Both the position numbers and the translations under genes were made by a program. A stretch of DNA of 64,000 bases from assembly GCA_017484085.1 (NCBI GenBank), contig JAFUTW010000048.1, forward strand, positions 1-64,000, in the 5' to 3' direction. Positions within the stretch are counted from its first letter, which is position 1. Each line of letters begins with the position of its first letter. The stretch is from Clostridia bacterium. GTDB lineage: Bacteria > Bacillota > Clostridia > Christensenellales > Aristaeellaceae. The notes under the pieces are model-generated. The model was not told the origin of the DNA and did not search any database. It saw nothing but the letters and a program-made list of their open reading frames with translations. Below, piece by piece: positions 32,468-40,301 of this stretch.

Positions 32468-33504
32468 TCCGCGACCACCCCTTTAGTGAGGTCCAGCGCC
32501 CTGTCGATGTCGCCGGCCAGCCAGGCGGCGGCAAACTGTCTGCCGCGGATCTGCGTGCGCCAGCCCTTGCCCGTGTGCAGCGTATAGGCCGCAAACGGGC
32601 CGACGCCCGTCAGCGCGTGCAGGATGCGCCGCATCTCCCCGTCGTCGGCATACTGGCGCATCGCCTCCCGCACGTCCTCCCTGCTCGGGTCATAGCGGAT
32701 GCCCTTGCAGATCAGCTTATCGTAACAGAGTACGGGAATGACGTTTTTCAGTTCCGCTTCATGCCCCGTCTCCCGCACATAGCGCGACAGCCGCACCGAA
32801 AGGTTCATCAGCCTGGCGGCCAGGCGCGGCTTTTTCTTCGCCATCAGCGAATCCCCGCGCTGGCGGTACTCGACATAGGCCCCTTTCAGCGCAGCCAGGG
32901 TCTTCGTATGCATCAGCATCATCGCCGAAAACAGCGTATCCTCGGCGAACACCTCGCAGTTGGGCGCAAAGCGCAGCGCATTCCGTTCGATGACATCCCT
33001 GCGGTACAGGCGGCACCAGGCCTCCTGTCCGTGGACGTATGGCAGCCAGTAGCGGTAAAAGTAATCCTTCAGCCGTCCTCCCGTAAGGTCCAGCACTTCG
33101 TCTTTTACGGGCAGCTCAGGCGGGCGCAGTCCGTTTTCATCAAATTTCCGGTAATTGAAGAGGACCAGCTCCGCCCCGGTCTCCTCCGCGGCGCGGACGG
33201 TGTCCGCAAGAAAATCCGGCGTTACGCGGTCGTCCGAGTCCACAAAAGCGACGTATTCTCCCGTCGCCACCGCAAGCCCGGCATTGCGCGCACTGGACAG
33301 TCCGCCGTTTTCCTTGTGCAGCAGCCGTATGCGCGCGTCTCTTGCTGCGTAATCCGCCATGATGGCCGGACAGTTGTCCTTTGTCCCGTCGTCGACCAGG
33401 ATGAGCTCGTAGTCCTCAAAGGTCCCGGCAAGGATGCTGTCCAGGCACTCTGAAAGGTAAGCTTCCACCTGATAAACCGGCACGATCACGCTGACCTTCG
33501 GCAT
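32464..33504 (-). CDS. Glycosyltransferase family 2 (first gene of glycan operon)
   Basis: A 346-residue GT2 enzyme with VSVIVPVYQVEAYLSECL, LILVDDGTKDNC, GGLSSARNAGL and VAFVDSDDRVTPD (DxDD near residue 90). The C-terminal half has an AWCRLYRRDVIERNAL segment like CpsI/EpsJ-type transferases. It is the first gene after the promoter at 33545 and sets the direction of an eight-gene run reaching tadA. No flippase or polymerase gene is present. Confidence 0.92.
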   Translation of the reverse strand: MPKVSVIVPVYQVEAYLSECLDSILAGTFEDYELILVDDGTKDNCPAIMADYAARDARIRLLHKENGGLSSARNAGLAVATGEYVAFVDSDDRVTPDFLADTVRAAEETGAELVLFNYRKFDENGLRPPELPVKDEVLDLTGGRLKDYFYRYWLPYVHGQEAWCRLYRRDVIERNALRFAPNCEVFAEDTLFSAMMLMHTKTLAALKGAYVEYRQRGDSLMAKKKPRLAARLMNLSVRLSRYVRETGHEAELKNVIPVLCYDKLICKGIRYDPSREDVREAMRQYADDGEMRRILHALTGVGPFAAYTLHTGKGWRTQIRGRQFAAAWLAGDIDRALDLTKGVVAE

Positions 33505-33544
33505 CCGCCCACCTCCGTTTCCTCTTCATACAGCGTCTCCGGAA

Positions 33545-33573
33545 AGTATAGCATAGCCCCGCAGGCAGGACAA
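33545..33573 (-). promoter_or_regulatory. Promoter of the glycan-comEC-tadA operon
   Basis: TTGTCC and TATACT are separated by 17 bases on the minus strand. The -35 box abuts the terminator hairpin of the protease gene. Confidence 0.65.
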
Positions 33574-33593
33574 GAGCCTCCGGCAGGAGGCTC
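33566..33593 (-). terminator. Terminator of ctpA-like gene
   Basis: A stem GAGCCTCC-TGCC-GGAGGCTC lies 10 bases after the protease stop. The minus-strand tail TTGTCC is a weak U-tract. Confidence 0.6.
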
Positions 33594-33603
33594 CTGTTTT
33601 CAC

Positions 33604-34869
33604 TTATGCGGCAGCGTCTGTCTCTTCCGTTTCTTCGGTCTCCTGCTTCTGCGGCAGCTGCTCCTGCCCGGTCAGCACCCGGATGGCCGCCTGCAGCTGC
33701 GCATCCTGATCGTGCGGCAGGTTGTTGATGCCGTAGCGCGTTACGGCGTCCTCGTCCAGTTCGGCCTCGATATCCGGCTCGATGCCGATCTCATGGATGC
33801 ACTCGCCGGACGGCGTATAGTAGCGCGCGGTCGTCACCTTCATGCCGCTGCCGTCCATGAACTCCAGCGAACTCTGAACGACGCCCTTGCCGAAGGTCTT
33901 CTGTCCCACGAGGATGCCCGCCTGATTATCCCGGATGGCACCCGCCAGGATCTCAGAAGCGCTGGCCGTATAGCCGTTGACCAGCACCGCCATGGGAACG
34001 TCGTAATAGTCGCCGTCGATGGTTTCGCGCGTTTCCCTTCCGGCCTTGTCCCGCATGGAAACGACCGTCCCCTCCGGCAGGATGAGGTCCGCCATATGGA
34101 CACAGGTGTCAACAAGCCCGCCGCCGTTGTTACGCAGGTCGATGATCATCCCGTCAACGCCCCTGTCCCGGAACGTGTTGACCGCTTCCTCAAAGCCCTC
34201 GTAAGCGTCGCCCAGGAAGTCGTAAACGATGACGTAACCGAGGTTCACGTCCTCCAGGACCTCGTATTCCACATAGTTGATGATGACCTGCTCGCGGACG
34301 ATGTCAAAATCCACCGTCTCGAGGTCCCGCAGCACGGTGACCTTGACGCTTTCGCCGGGGGTGCCGCGCATCTGGCTCACCGCTTCATCCATATCGTAAG
34401 CGGAGTAGTAGGTGTCGTTGACGTAGACGATCTTGTCGCCGGCCCTCACGCCCACTTTTTCAGCCGGGCTGCCCTTGAAGACGCGCGTTACGGTAATCAG
34501 CTCATCCGAAGGATCGGCCAGCAGCTGACAGCCGATGCCCGCGTAAATTCCCTCCGTCTCCTCGTTGAATTTTTCCATCTCTTCTTTGGTGTAGTAGGTG
34601 CTGTAAACATCGCCGATGCCTGCCATCAGCCCCCTCGCAGCACCGTCCAGCATCGCCTCGTGATCCGGATCTTCATAGTAGTACATGTCGACGATCTGCA
34701 TCAGCATATCCAGCTTTTCATACTGCAGCAGGCGCTCGTACTCCTCTTTGGTGATCGTCACCGTCTCCCCTGCAGCGCTCCACGGGAAGCCCGAAGACGT
34801 GACGGCCAGCGACGGCAGAACCGCCGCAAGCATCAGCGCCGCCAGAACAAGACCAATGTTTTTTTTCAA
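33604..34869 (-). CDS. C-terminal processing peptidase (S41 family, CtpA-like)
   Basis: A 421-residue exported protease. The signal sequence or N-terminal anchor is at residues 1-27. An N-terminal helical segment is followed by a PDZ domain (about 95-185, GIGCQLLADPSDELITV and SPAEKVGVRAGDKIVYV). The S41 catalytic core follows, with the nucleophile Ser in VNGYTASASEILAGA near residue 295 and the general-base Lys in VGQKTFGKGVVQ near residue 320. The tail is Gln/Glu-rich. It cleaves proteins from their C-termini outside the membrane. The start is TTG at 34869, with AGGAG 8 bases upstream; the nearby ATG is followed by a stop. Confidence 0.93.
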   Translation of the reverse strand: MKKNIGLVLAALMLAAVLPSLAVTSSGFPWSAAGETVTITKEEYERLLQYEKLDMLMQIVDMYYYEDPDHEAMLDGAARGLMAGIGDVYSTYYTKEEMEKFNEETEGIYAGIGCQLLADPSDELITVTRVFKGSPAEKVGVRAGDKIVYVNDTYYSAYDMDEAVSQMRGTPGESVKVTVLRDLETVDFDIVREQVIINYVEYEVLEDVNLGYVIVYDFLGDAYEGFEEAVNTFRDRGVDGMIIDLRNNGGGLVDTCVHMADLILPEGTVVSMRDKAGRETRETIDGDYYDVPMAVLVNGYTASASEILAGAIRDNQAGILVGQKTFGKGVVQSSLEFMDGSGMKVTTARYYTPSGECIHEIGIEPDIEAELDEDAVTRYGINNLPHDQDAQLQAAIRVLTGQEQLPQKQETEETEETDAAA

Positions 34870-34885
34870 GCCATTTGCTCCTCTC

Positions 34886-34916
34886 TTAAAAAGAGACCGG
34901 CCGGTACGGCCGGTCT
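34886..34916 (-). terminator. Terminator of CdaR-like gene
   Basis: A 10-bp GC-rich stem AGACCGGCCG / CGGCCGGTCT is followed by CTTTTT on the minus strand, 20 bases after the regulator stop. Confidence 0.85.
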
Positions 34917-34936
34917 TATAAAGGATTCGTTTCCGT

Positions 34937-36028
34937 TCAATAGACGGGGCGCGGCTTGTCCTGGCCGCTCTTGCCCAGCAGAAGCATCATTTTGAAGGTC
35001 ACTGCGTCGTCGAATTTGCGCAGATCCAGGCCCGTCTGGCGCTGTACCTTGTCCAGCCGGTACACCAGCGTATTCCTGTGGATGTAGAGCTGACGCGCGG
35101 TGTCGGAGAGATTGAGGTCCTTGGCGAAGAACATTTCGATGGTGTGCAGCATTTCTTCGTTGAACAGGCGCGCGTTCTTGCGGTTGAACAGGATGCTGTG
35201 GTAGCGGGCGCCGGTCTCGCGCGGCGTATCCATGAGGAAGCGCTCCAGCACCAGGCTGCGGTACAGGTAGATGTGCTCCTCCGGCAGGAAGATGCGGCCC
35301 ACTTCCACTGCGCGGCGGGACTCGCGGTAGCTTTCGCCGATCTCGGCCAGCGTGCGGCGCGGCTCGCCGATGCCGATGATGCAGCTCTTGCCGGTTTCCA
35401 TCGAAAGATCCTGGCTGATGCGCTCCGCCAGATCCCGCATATCGTGGTCGAAGCCGTCGATCTCGTCCATGCTCTTGAGCAGCACGACGGTGTGGCGGTC
35501 CATCTCGACAAAGCGGTCGTCCTTGGCCTTCTGCTCTCGCAGGATCGGCTCCAGCATCTCCTTGGCGGACTGCGATTCGGTCGCCACGATCTGGAAGGTG
35601 AGCACGCAGCGCTCCTGCTCCATCTCGATCTGATGCTCGCTGGCCAGCGCTTCGACCTCGGAGGCCATCAGTTCTTCGAGCAGTACGCGCTTATACACCT
35701 CGTACTGGTTCTGGATGGTCACCGGCTCGTGGTTGAACTGCTTGATGAGCTCGGCCAGCAGCACCAGAAAGTCCGTCTCGACGGGGCCGTGATCGTCGAT
35801 GCAGAGCACGATGGGCGGCGTCACATCCACCTTGAGGAAGGTGTTGTTTTCGCCGAAGTACGGCCTGTCCTGCACGTCGGAGAGCGTAAAGTATTCCGGA
35901 ATGCTGACCCTGCCGGTCTCGCCGGCGGGCAGCAGGATATTGCCCTCGGCATCCAGCACGCGGATGCGGTCTTTCGCCATGAGCGAACAGCGGGCGCTTT
36001 CAATTCTGCTGAGAAGTTGGGAATCCAT
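34937..36028 (-). CDS. CdaR/PucR-type transcriptional regulator
   Basis: A 363-residue protein. The N-terminal part resembles a ligand-binding region (LDAEGNILLPAG, IPEYF). A central GGDEF-like/PucR middle region contains CIIGIGEPRRTLAEIGESYRESRRA near residue 235. The C-terminal PucR helix-turn-helix is DTARQLYIHRNTLVYRLDKVQRQTGLDLR near residue 320. Family members sense metabolites such as sugar acids. ATG 36028 is chosen because AAGGA lies 9 bases upstream. A 20-bp palindrome covers its promoter, suggesting autoregulation. It is adjacent to the MsmK-like ATPase gene. Confidence 0.85.
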   Translation of the reverse strand: MDSQLLSRIESARCSLMAKDRIRVLDAEGNILLPAGETGRVSIPEYFTLSDVQDRPYFGENNTFLKVDVTPPIVLCIDDHGPVETDFLVLLAELIKQFNHEPVTIQNQYEVYKRVLLEELMASEVEALASEHQIEMEQERCVLTFQIVATESQSAKEMLEPILREQKAKDDRFVEMDRHTVVLLKSMDEIDGFDHDMRDLAERISQDLSMETGKSCIIGIGEPRRTLAEIGESYRESRRAVEVGRIFLPEEHIYLYRSLVLERFLMDTPRETGARYHSILFNRKNARLFNEEMLHTIEMFFAKDLNLSDTARQLYIHRNTLVYRLDKVQRQTGLDLRKFDDAVTFKMMLLLGKSGQDKPRPVY

Positions 36029-36068
36029 ATGGATCATCCTTTCTAAGGCACATGCACACACTACCGAA

Positions 36069-36088
36069 GTCGGCTTATTATAGCCGAC
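36069..36088. promoter_or_regulatory. Promoter-embedded palindrome upstream of CdaR-like gene
   Basis: GTCGGCT-N6-AGCCGAC is a perfect inverted repeat whose centre is the minus-strand -10 box TATAAT. The matching -35 box is weak (CTGGAC). Confidence 0.55.
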
Positions 36089-36167
36089 AAATTGTAAAAA
36101 GTCCAGTTCTTCACGAATTTATTTTTCATTTTTTGTCCATCTTTTTAGCCGGTCTTCGCCAAAAATG

Positions 36168-36203
36168 ACAAAAAGGAAACCCGCACCGATTGTTGGTGCG
36201 GGT
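36168..36203 (-). terminator. Terminator of msmK-like gene
   Basis: A 9-bp stem ACCCGCACC / GGTGCGGGT is followed by TTCCTTTTTG on the minus strand. Confidence 0.85.
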
Positions 36204-36240
36204 CACATTCAGTTGATTCCTGTTACCGCGGATCGCTTTC

Positions 36241-37368
36241 TCAGTCAGGACGGCGCAGGATGGTCTTCTCGTTGTCCTTATCGAAGAAGTGCAGGCGGCT
36301 GGTCTCGAAGGCGACCTTGATGGTATCGCCCATGTGGGACGTGCTGCGCGGATCGACGCGGGCGACGATGTTGCATTCCTTAGCGTCGTTCTTGAGGTAC
36401 AGGTAGGTCTCGGAGCCCATGAGCTCGGTGACTTCGACCTTCGCCTCGACGAGGTTGCCATCGGCCACGGAGAGGAAGCGCTCTTCGTCGTGGATGTTCT
36501 CGGGACGGATGCCCATGACGACTTCCTTGCCGATGTAGCTTTCGTCAGTGAGCAGGCGGATCTTGGAATCCGGCACGCGGATCGCGCTGGAGCCGAACTC
36601 GGCCCAGACGCCGCCGTCGCGGGCGACCAGCTTGGCGTTGAAGAAGTTCATCTGCGGGCTGCCGATGAAGGAGCCGACGAACAGGTTGGCCGGATAGTCG
36701 TAGAGGTTCTGCGGCGTATCGACCTGCTGGATGAAGCCGTCCTTCATAACTACGATGCGGGTACCCATCGTCATGGCCTCGGTCTGGTCATGCGTGACGT
36801 AGATGAAGGTGGTCTGCAGGCGCTGATGCAGCTTGGTGATCTCGGTACGCATCTGCACGCGCAGCTTGGCGTCCAGGTTGGACAGCGGCTCGTCCATCAG
36901 GAAGACCTTGGGGTCGCGGACGATGGCGCGGCCCAAGGCGACGCGCTGTCGCTGGCCGCCGGAAAGGGCCTTCGGCTTACGGTTGAGCAGCTGCTCGATG
37001 GAAAGGATCTTCGCGGCCTCACGGATCAGCTTGTCGATTTCCTCCTTGGGCTTCTTGCGGAGCTTCAGGCCGAAAGCCATGTTGTCATAAACGGTCATAT
37101 GCGGATACAGAGCGTAGTTCTGGAACACCATCGCGATATCGCGGTCCTTCGGGGCCACGTCGTTCACGCGGCGGTCACCGATGAACAGATCGCCGGCGGA
37201 AATCTCCTCCAGGCCCGCCACCATGCGCAGGGTCGTGGACTTGCCGCAGCCGGACGGACCGACCAGAACGATAAACTCCTTGTCCTCGATGTCCAGGCAG
37301 AAATCGGAAACCGCAGTAACGTTGCCGGAGTAAATCTTATAGATGTGGTCGAGTTTCAAACTTGCCAT
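36241..37368 (-). CDS. Sugar ABC transporter ATP-binding protein (MsmK/UgpC family)
   Basis: A 375-residue ATPase for carbohydrate uptake-1 ABC transporters. It has Walker A GPSGCGKSTT near residue 38, the Q-loop FQNYALYPHM, the signature LSGGQRQRVALGRA near residue 135, Walker B VFLMDEPLSNLD, and H-loop VTHDQTEAM. C-terminal TOBE/OB domains (about 240-375) include GIRPENIHDEE. It stands alone with no permease or binding protein, as in Firmicutes where one MsmK serves several sugar transporters. Its promoter carries a palindrome. Confidence 0.93.
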   Translation of the reverse strand: MASLKLDHIYKIYSGNVTAVSDFCLDIEDKEFIVLVGPSGCGKSTTLRMVAGLEEISAGDLFIGDRRVNDVAPKDRDIAMVFQNYALYPHMTVYDNMAFGLKLRKKPKEEIDKLIREAAKILSIEQLLNRKPKALSGGQRQRVALGRAIVRDPKVFLMDEPLSNLDAKLRVQMRTEITKLHQRLQTTFIYVTHDQTEAMTMGTRIVVMKDGFIQQVDTPQNLYDYPANLFVGSFIGSPQMNFFNAKLVARDGGVWAEFGSSAIRVPDSKIRLLTDESYIGKEVVMGIRPENIHDEERFLSVADGNLVEAKVEVTELMGSETYLYLKNDAKECNIVARVDPRSTSHMGDTIKVAFETSRLHFFDKDNEKTILRRPD

Positions 37369-37433
37369 GCAAATGATCCTCCTTCGATTCTTTTGCGCAG
37401 CATTTACCGCACAGCCGCGCTATTGTTGAGACC

Positions 37434-37462
37434 ATTATAGCGTGCCGGGAAAATCCCGGCAA
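37434..37462 (-). promoter_or_regulatory. Promoter and palindromic operator of msmK-like gene
   Basis: TTGCCG and TATAAT are separated by 17 bases. GCCGGGA-TTT-TCCCGGC (37444-37460), a perfect palindrome, overlaps the -35 box and most of the spacer. Confidence 0.6.
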
Positions 37463-37588
37463 GGCATGAGATTTCACAAAAATGCAGCCGGTGAAAAAGC
37501 GGTCCGGCTTTTGAACGGGCTGTAAAAAACCCGTGCCGGATTTCAGCCATTTTTGTCTTAAAAAACCGTATTTTGCTCCGCCCCGTTT
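37463..37588. other. Non-coding stretch between hom terminator and msmK promoter
   Basis: No gene is visible. The stretch is rich in A and T runs and contains a two-part inverted repeat at 37504-37539 (outer CCGGC/GCCGG, inner ACGGG/CCCGT). With the adjacent promoter and terminator it makes up the 322-bp gene-free interval. Confidence 0.4.
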
Positions 37589-37612
37589 GAAAAAGTCTCC
37601 CTTTCGGGAGAC
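37589..37612 (-). terminator. Terminator of the panT-coaX-hom operon
   Basis: A stem GTCTCCC-GAAA-GGGAGAC is followed by TTTTTC on the minus strand. Confidence 0.85.
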
Positions 37613-37690
37613 CTTTGCGTTTGGGATTTTGGGAGTTTTTGTGCACTTTTCACAATACAAATCAGGATCAAAAACACGCAGCCGGCCCGT

Positions 37691-38701
37691 TTAATCCTGC
37701 GAAACGACCGCTTCGCCATGCATCGGAGGAAGCCTGAAGCCGCCGTGTCCCGCACGGATCAGATCCGACACCACCGCGCTGGCGGTCGGCCTGTCTCCGG
37801 CGCCCCTGCCGTAAAGCATCATGTCCCCGCAGGCGCTGCCTTCGATCAGCACGGCGTTGAAGGCGTCCTTCACCCCGTAGAGCGGGCTTTCGGCAGGGAC
37901 CCGCTGCGGCTTCACCTCCGCCGTGATGCGCCCGTCCTTCTGTCTTGCCGTAGCCAGCAGCTTGACGGCGCAGCCCGCCTCACGCGCAGCGGCGATCTCT
38001 TCCGGCGCGACGCCCGTAATCCCTTCCCTGCGGATCTGCTCCGGGGAAACATGCCTGCGAAAGGCCAGGCTTGAGAGGATGGAGAGCTTGTAAGCCGCGT
38101 CAACCCCCTCGACATCCGCCGTGGGGTCCGGCTCCGCATACCCGAGCTGCTGTGCTTCCGCCAGCGCCGCCTCATACGTGAGGCCTGCGTCGCTCATCCG
38201 CGTCAGGATGTAGTTCGTCGTCCCGTTGACGATCCCGGAGACGCTCAGGATCTCATTGGCCTGCAGCGAATCCGTAAGGCACCGGATCACGGGGATCGCG
38301 CCGCCGACGCTCGCCTCGAACAGTAGCCCGGCGCCGCCCTCTTTGGCCGCCGCCAGGATGTCGTTCCAGCGGGAAGCCAGGGCCATCTTGTTGGCCGTTA
38401 CCACCGTCTTCCCGTTTCTGAGCGCGCGGATCATGAGGGATGCAGCGGGTTCCGTGCCGCCAAGGAATTCCGCTACGACGTCCGTCTCCGGGTCATCCGT
38501 CACATCCGCAGCGCACTCCGTCAGCAGCGCCTGCGGGATCTTTGCATTCCGCTTTTTGCTCCTGTCCCGCACGAGGATCGAGCGGATGTCAAAGGCGAGG
38601 CCTTCATCCTCCGCAATCCGCGCCGACTGCTCCAGCAGCAGGCGGTACACGCCGCAGCCGATGTTGCCGCAGCCCAGAAAACCGACACGGATCGTCTTCA
38701 T
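37691..38701 (-). CDS. hom: Homoserine dehydrogenase, short form without ACT domain
   Basis: A 336-residue enzyme that reduces aspartate semialdehyde to homoserine for Met and Thr synthesis. The NAD(P)-binding VGFLGCGNIGCGVYRLL is at the N-terminus. VTANKMALA near residue 105, SVGGAIPVIRCL near residue 131, and the catalytic GIVNGTTNYIL near residue 155 with EPDPTADVEGVDAAYKLSIL near residue 192 are all present. The usual C-terminal ACT domain of longer (about 430-residue) enzymes is missing, so Thr feedback may be absent or different. It lies 15 bases after coaX. Confidence 0.93.
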   Translation of the reverse strand: MKTIRVGFLGCGNIGCGVYRLLLEQSARIAEDEGLAFDIRSILVRDRSKKRNAKIPQALLTECAADVTDDPETDVVAEFLGGTEPAASLMIRALRNGKTVVTANKMALASRWNDILAAAKEGGAGLLFEASVGGAIPVIRCLTDSLQANEILSVSGIVNGTTNYILTRMSDAGLTYEAALAEAQQLGYAEPDPTADVEGVDAAYKLSILSSLAFRRHVSPEQIRREGITGVAPEEIAAAREAGCAVKLLATARQKDGRITAEVKPQRVPAESPLYGVKDAFNAVLIEGSACGDMMLYGRGAGDRPTASAVVSDLIRAGHGGFRLPPMHGEAVVSQD

Positions 38702-38716
38702 CCTTCTTCTCCCCGT

Positions 38717-39484
38717 TCACTGGTTTTTCTCGTAGATGATGCGCAGGCCCGTCAGCGTCAGGTCTGGATTGATCTCGTCGATGACCTCCGAGTTGTCCGC
38801 CACCAGGTAAGCCATGCCGCCCGTCGCTATGACACGGACATCCTGCCTGCCGATCTCCCGCTTCATTTCCTGCACGATGCGCTCGATGGAGCCGATAAAA
38901 CCGTAGAGGATCCCCGTCTGGATGTTGCTGACCGTCGTGCGGCCGATGGCCTGCTGCGGCATGACCAGTTCGATGGAGGGCAGCTTGGCCGTCCCCGTGG
39001 AGAGCGCGCGGTTCATCATGCGCATGCCGGGGCCGATGGCGCCGCCCAGAAACTCGTTGTGATCCGACAGCACGCCGTATGTCGTCGCCGTACCGAAGTC
39101 GATAAAGATGCACGGCCCCCCGTAGAGCGCCTGGGCGGCTACGGCGTTGGCGATGCGGTCGCTGCCCAGCTCCCGCGGGTTTTCGTAGCGGATGTTCAGC
39201 CCCGTTTTCATGCCGGGCGCCAGCAGCCGCGGCTCAATGCCGAAGTAATCGCGGCACATGTGCTCGATGGTGTAGTTGACCGTCGGTACGACGGAAGAGA
39301 TCATGATGCCGGAGATGGAGCGCATCTCCAGTCCGTGATAACGGAAGAGATCCGCCATGATGATGCCGTACTGGTCGGAAGTCATGGTGAGATCCGTGGC
39401 GCAGCGCCACCGCTTTACCATGCGCTCTCCGTCAAAGACGGCGGTCTTGATGTTGGAATTGCCGATGTCCATTACAAAGATCAT
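38717..39484 (-). CDS. coaX: Type III pantothenate kinase
   Basis: A 255-residue CoaX that phosphorylates pantothenate, the first step to CoA. It has the N-terminal phosphate loop FVMDIGNSNIKTAVFDG, the ENPRELGSDRIANAVAA block near residue 100, FIDFGTATTYGVL near residue 127, GGAIGPGMRMM near residue 145, and GGMAYLVADNS near residue 225. The length is normal. The placement 19 bases after a PanT-like S-component links uptake of the vitamin to its phosphorylation. Confidence 0.95.
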   Translation of the reverse strand: MIFVMDIGNSNIKTAVFDGERMVKRWRCATDLTMTSDQYGIIMADLFRYHGLEMRSISGIMISSVVPTVNYTIEHMCRDYFGIEPRLLAPGMKTGLNIRYENPRELGSDRIANAVAAQALYGGPCIFIDFGTATTYGVLSDHNEFLGGAIGPGMRMMNRALSTGTAKLPSIELVMPQQAIGRTTVSNIQTGILYGFIGSIERIVQEMKREIGRQDVRVIATGGMAYLVADNSEVIDEINPDLTLTGLRIIYEKNQ

Positions 39485-39503
39485 GGTCTCTCTCCGTTTC
39501 TTT

Positions 39504-40151
39504 TCAGCGCGTCCGGCCCCTCGAGCCCAGCGCCTTGGTCAGCGCCACGGCGATGACCGGCGCGATCACCGCTGCGACGATCGCCTCCGGGATGCCGTTG
39601 GTGGCGCCCAGAACCGCGATGCCCATCCCAACGCCCCGCTGCGCGATGGCGCCGGGGACATTCGCGTTGCCCAGCATGGCTGTGATCTTACCCGCATTCA
39701 GCAGATAGATCATGCCCATCACCATCGTCGTATGCAGGCAGGTGCCGACAAAGCTCGCCGCCACATAGGCGATGTAGTTCCCGTCTTTGAGGCGCGCCGT
39801 CACGCGCTTCACTCCCTCCGCAATCAGCCAGACGAACAGCGGGAAGAGCACGCGCGGCAGCACGGATACCAGCGGATTGATGAAAAAGGGTGCAAAAAAC
39901 GAAGCGCCCGACAGGTTGCTGATGAGGCTGTGGATGCCGAAGGCCAGGCCCGTCAGCATGCCCGACTCCCACCCCAGTACAAGGGAAGCGATGATGACGG
40001 GGATGTGCAGCGTCGTCGCGGTGAGGAAGGGCATCGTGATGCGGCCCAGGGGCGTTGAGCCCAGTACCAGCACAATGGCGATCATGAGGGCGGTGCCCGT
40101 CATCCAGCGCAGGTTAAACCGGTTCGTGCGTTTCGAAGTATTCTGTTTCAT
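39504..40151 (-). CDS. ECF transporter S-component, probable pantothenate (PanT-like)
   Basis: A 215-residue membrane protein with about six helices. The opening segment has ALMIAIVLVLGSTPLGRI and TATTLHIPVIIASLVLG, like PanT/FolT-type S-components, followed by GLAFGIHSLISNL. S-components bind a vitamin and share the ECF energising module encoded elsewhere. The pantothenate assignment rests on sequence resemblance and the adjoining coaX. It is the first gene of the panT-coaX-hom operon behind a structured leader. Confidence 0.83.
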   Translation of the reverse strand: MKQNTSKRTNRFNLRWMTGTALMIAIVLVLGSTPLGRITMPFLTATTLHIPVIIASLVLGWESGMLTGLAFGIHSLISNLSGASFFAPFFINPLVSVLPRVLFPLFVWLIAEGVKRVTARLKDGNYIAYVAASFVGTCLHTTMVMGMIYLLNAGKITAMLGNANVPGAIAQRGVGMGIAVLGATNGIPEAIVAAVIAPVIAVALTKALGSRGRTR

Positions 40152-40258
40152 TTTCGGTTCCTCCGTTCGGGCTCCTTTGGATGCCCGACTGGTTCCAGCC
40201 TTTCGGCGTCGGTAAGTTGCAGCCTCCCGGTCCGTCCCCGAGGGTCACGGCCGGAATC
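40152..40258 (-). promoter_or_regulatory. Structured 5' leader of panT-coaX-hom, candidate riboswitch
   Basis: The transcript from the promoter at 40265 would begin with a strong hairpin (CCGGCCGT paired with ACGG-A-CCGG, 40227-40254). A three-way junction then closes by CCGAC/GTCGG around GCCGAAAGGC and TGGAACCA (40185-40212). Last is a hairpin TCGGGC/GCCCGA (40167-40188) just before the GGAGG ribosome-binding site. The last hairpin shares bases with the junction's closing helix, so both cannot form together. I do not recognise a known riboswitch class. Confidence 0.5.
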
Positions 40259-40264
40259 GCGCTT

Positions 40265-40293
40265 ATTGTATCAAATCAACTGACAAGATGCAA
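40265..40293 (-). promoter_or_regulatory. Promoter of panT-coaX-hom
   Basis: TTGCAT and TACAAT are separated by 17 bases on the minus strand. An alternative -35, TTGTCA, is closer but badly spaced. Confidence 0.65.
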
Positions 40294-40301
40294 GGATTCT
40301 T

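Noticed and set aside
30701..32587. Plus-strand open frame opposite glycosyltransferase genes
   Set aside because: It is the complement of repeated GT2 coding sequence, with arginine/proline-rich translation and no ribosome-binding site.
29510..33504. Tandem glycosyltransferase genes as a recent duplication or recombination repeat
   Set aside because: Shared segments are short GT2 motifs. The C-terminal halves differ and no long DNA repeat was seen.
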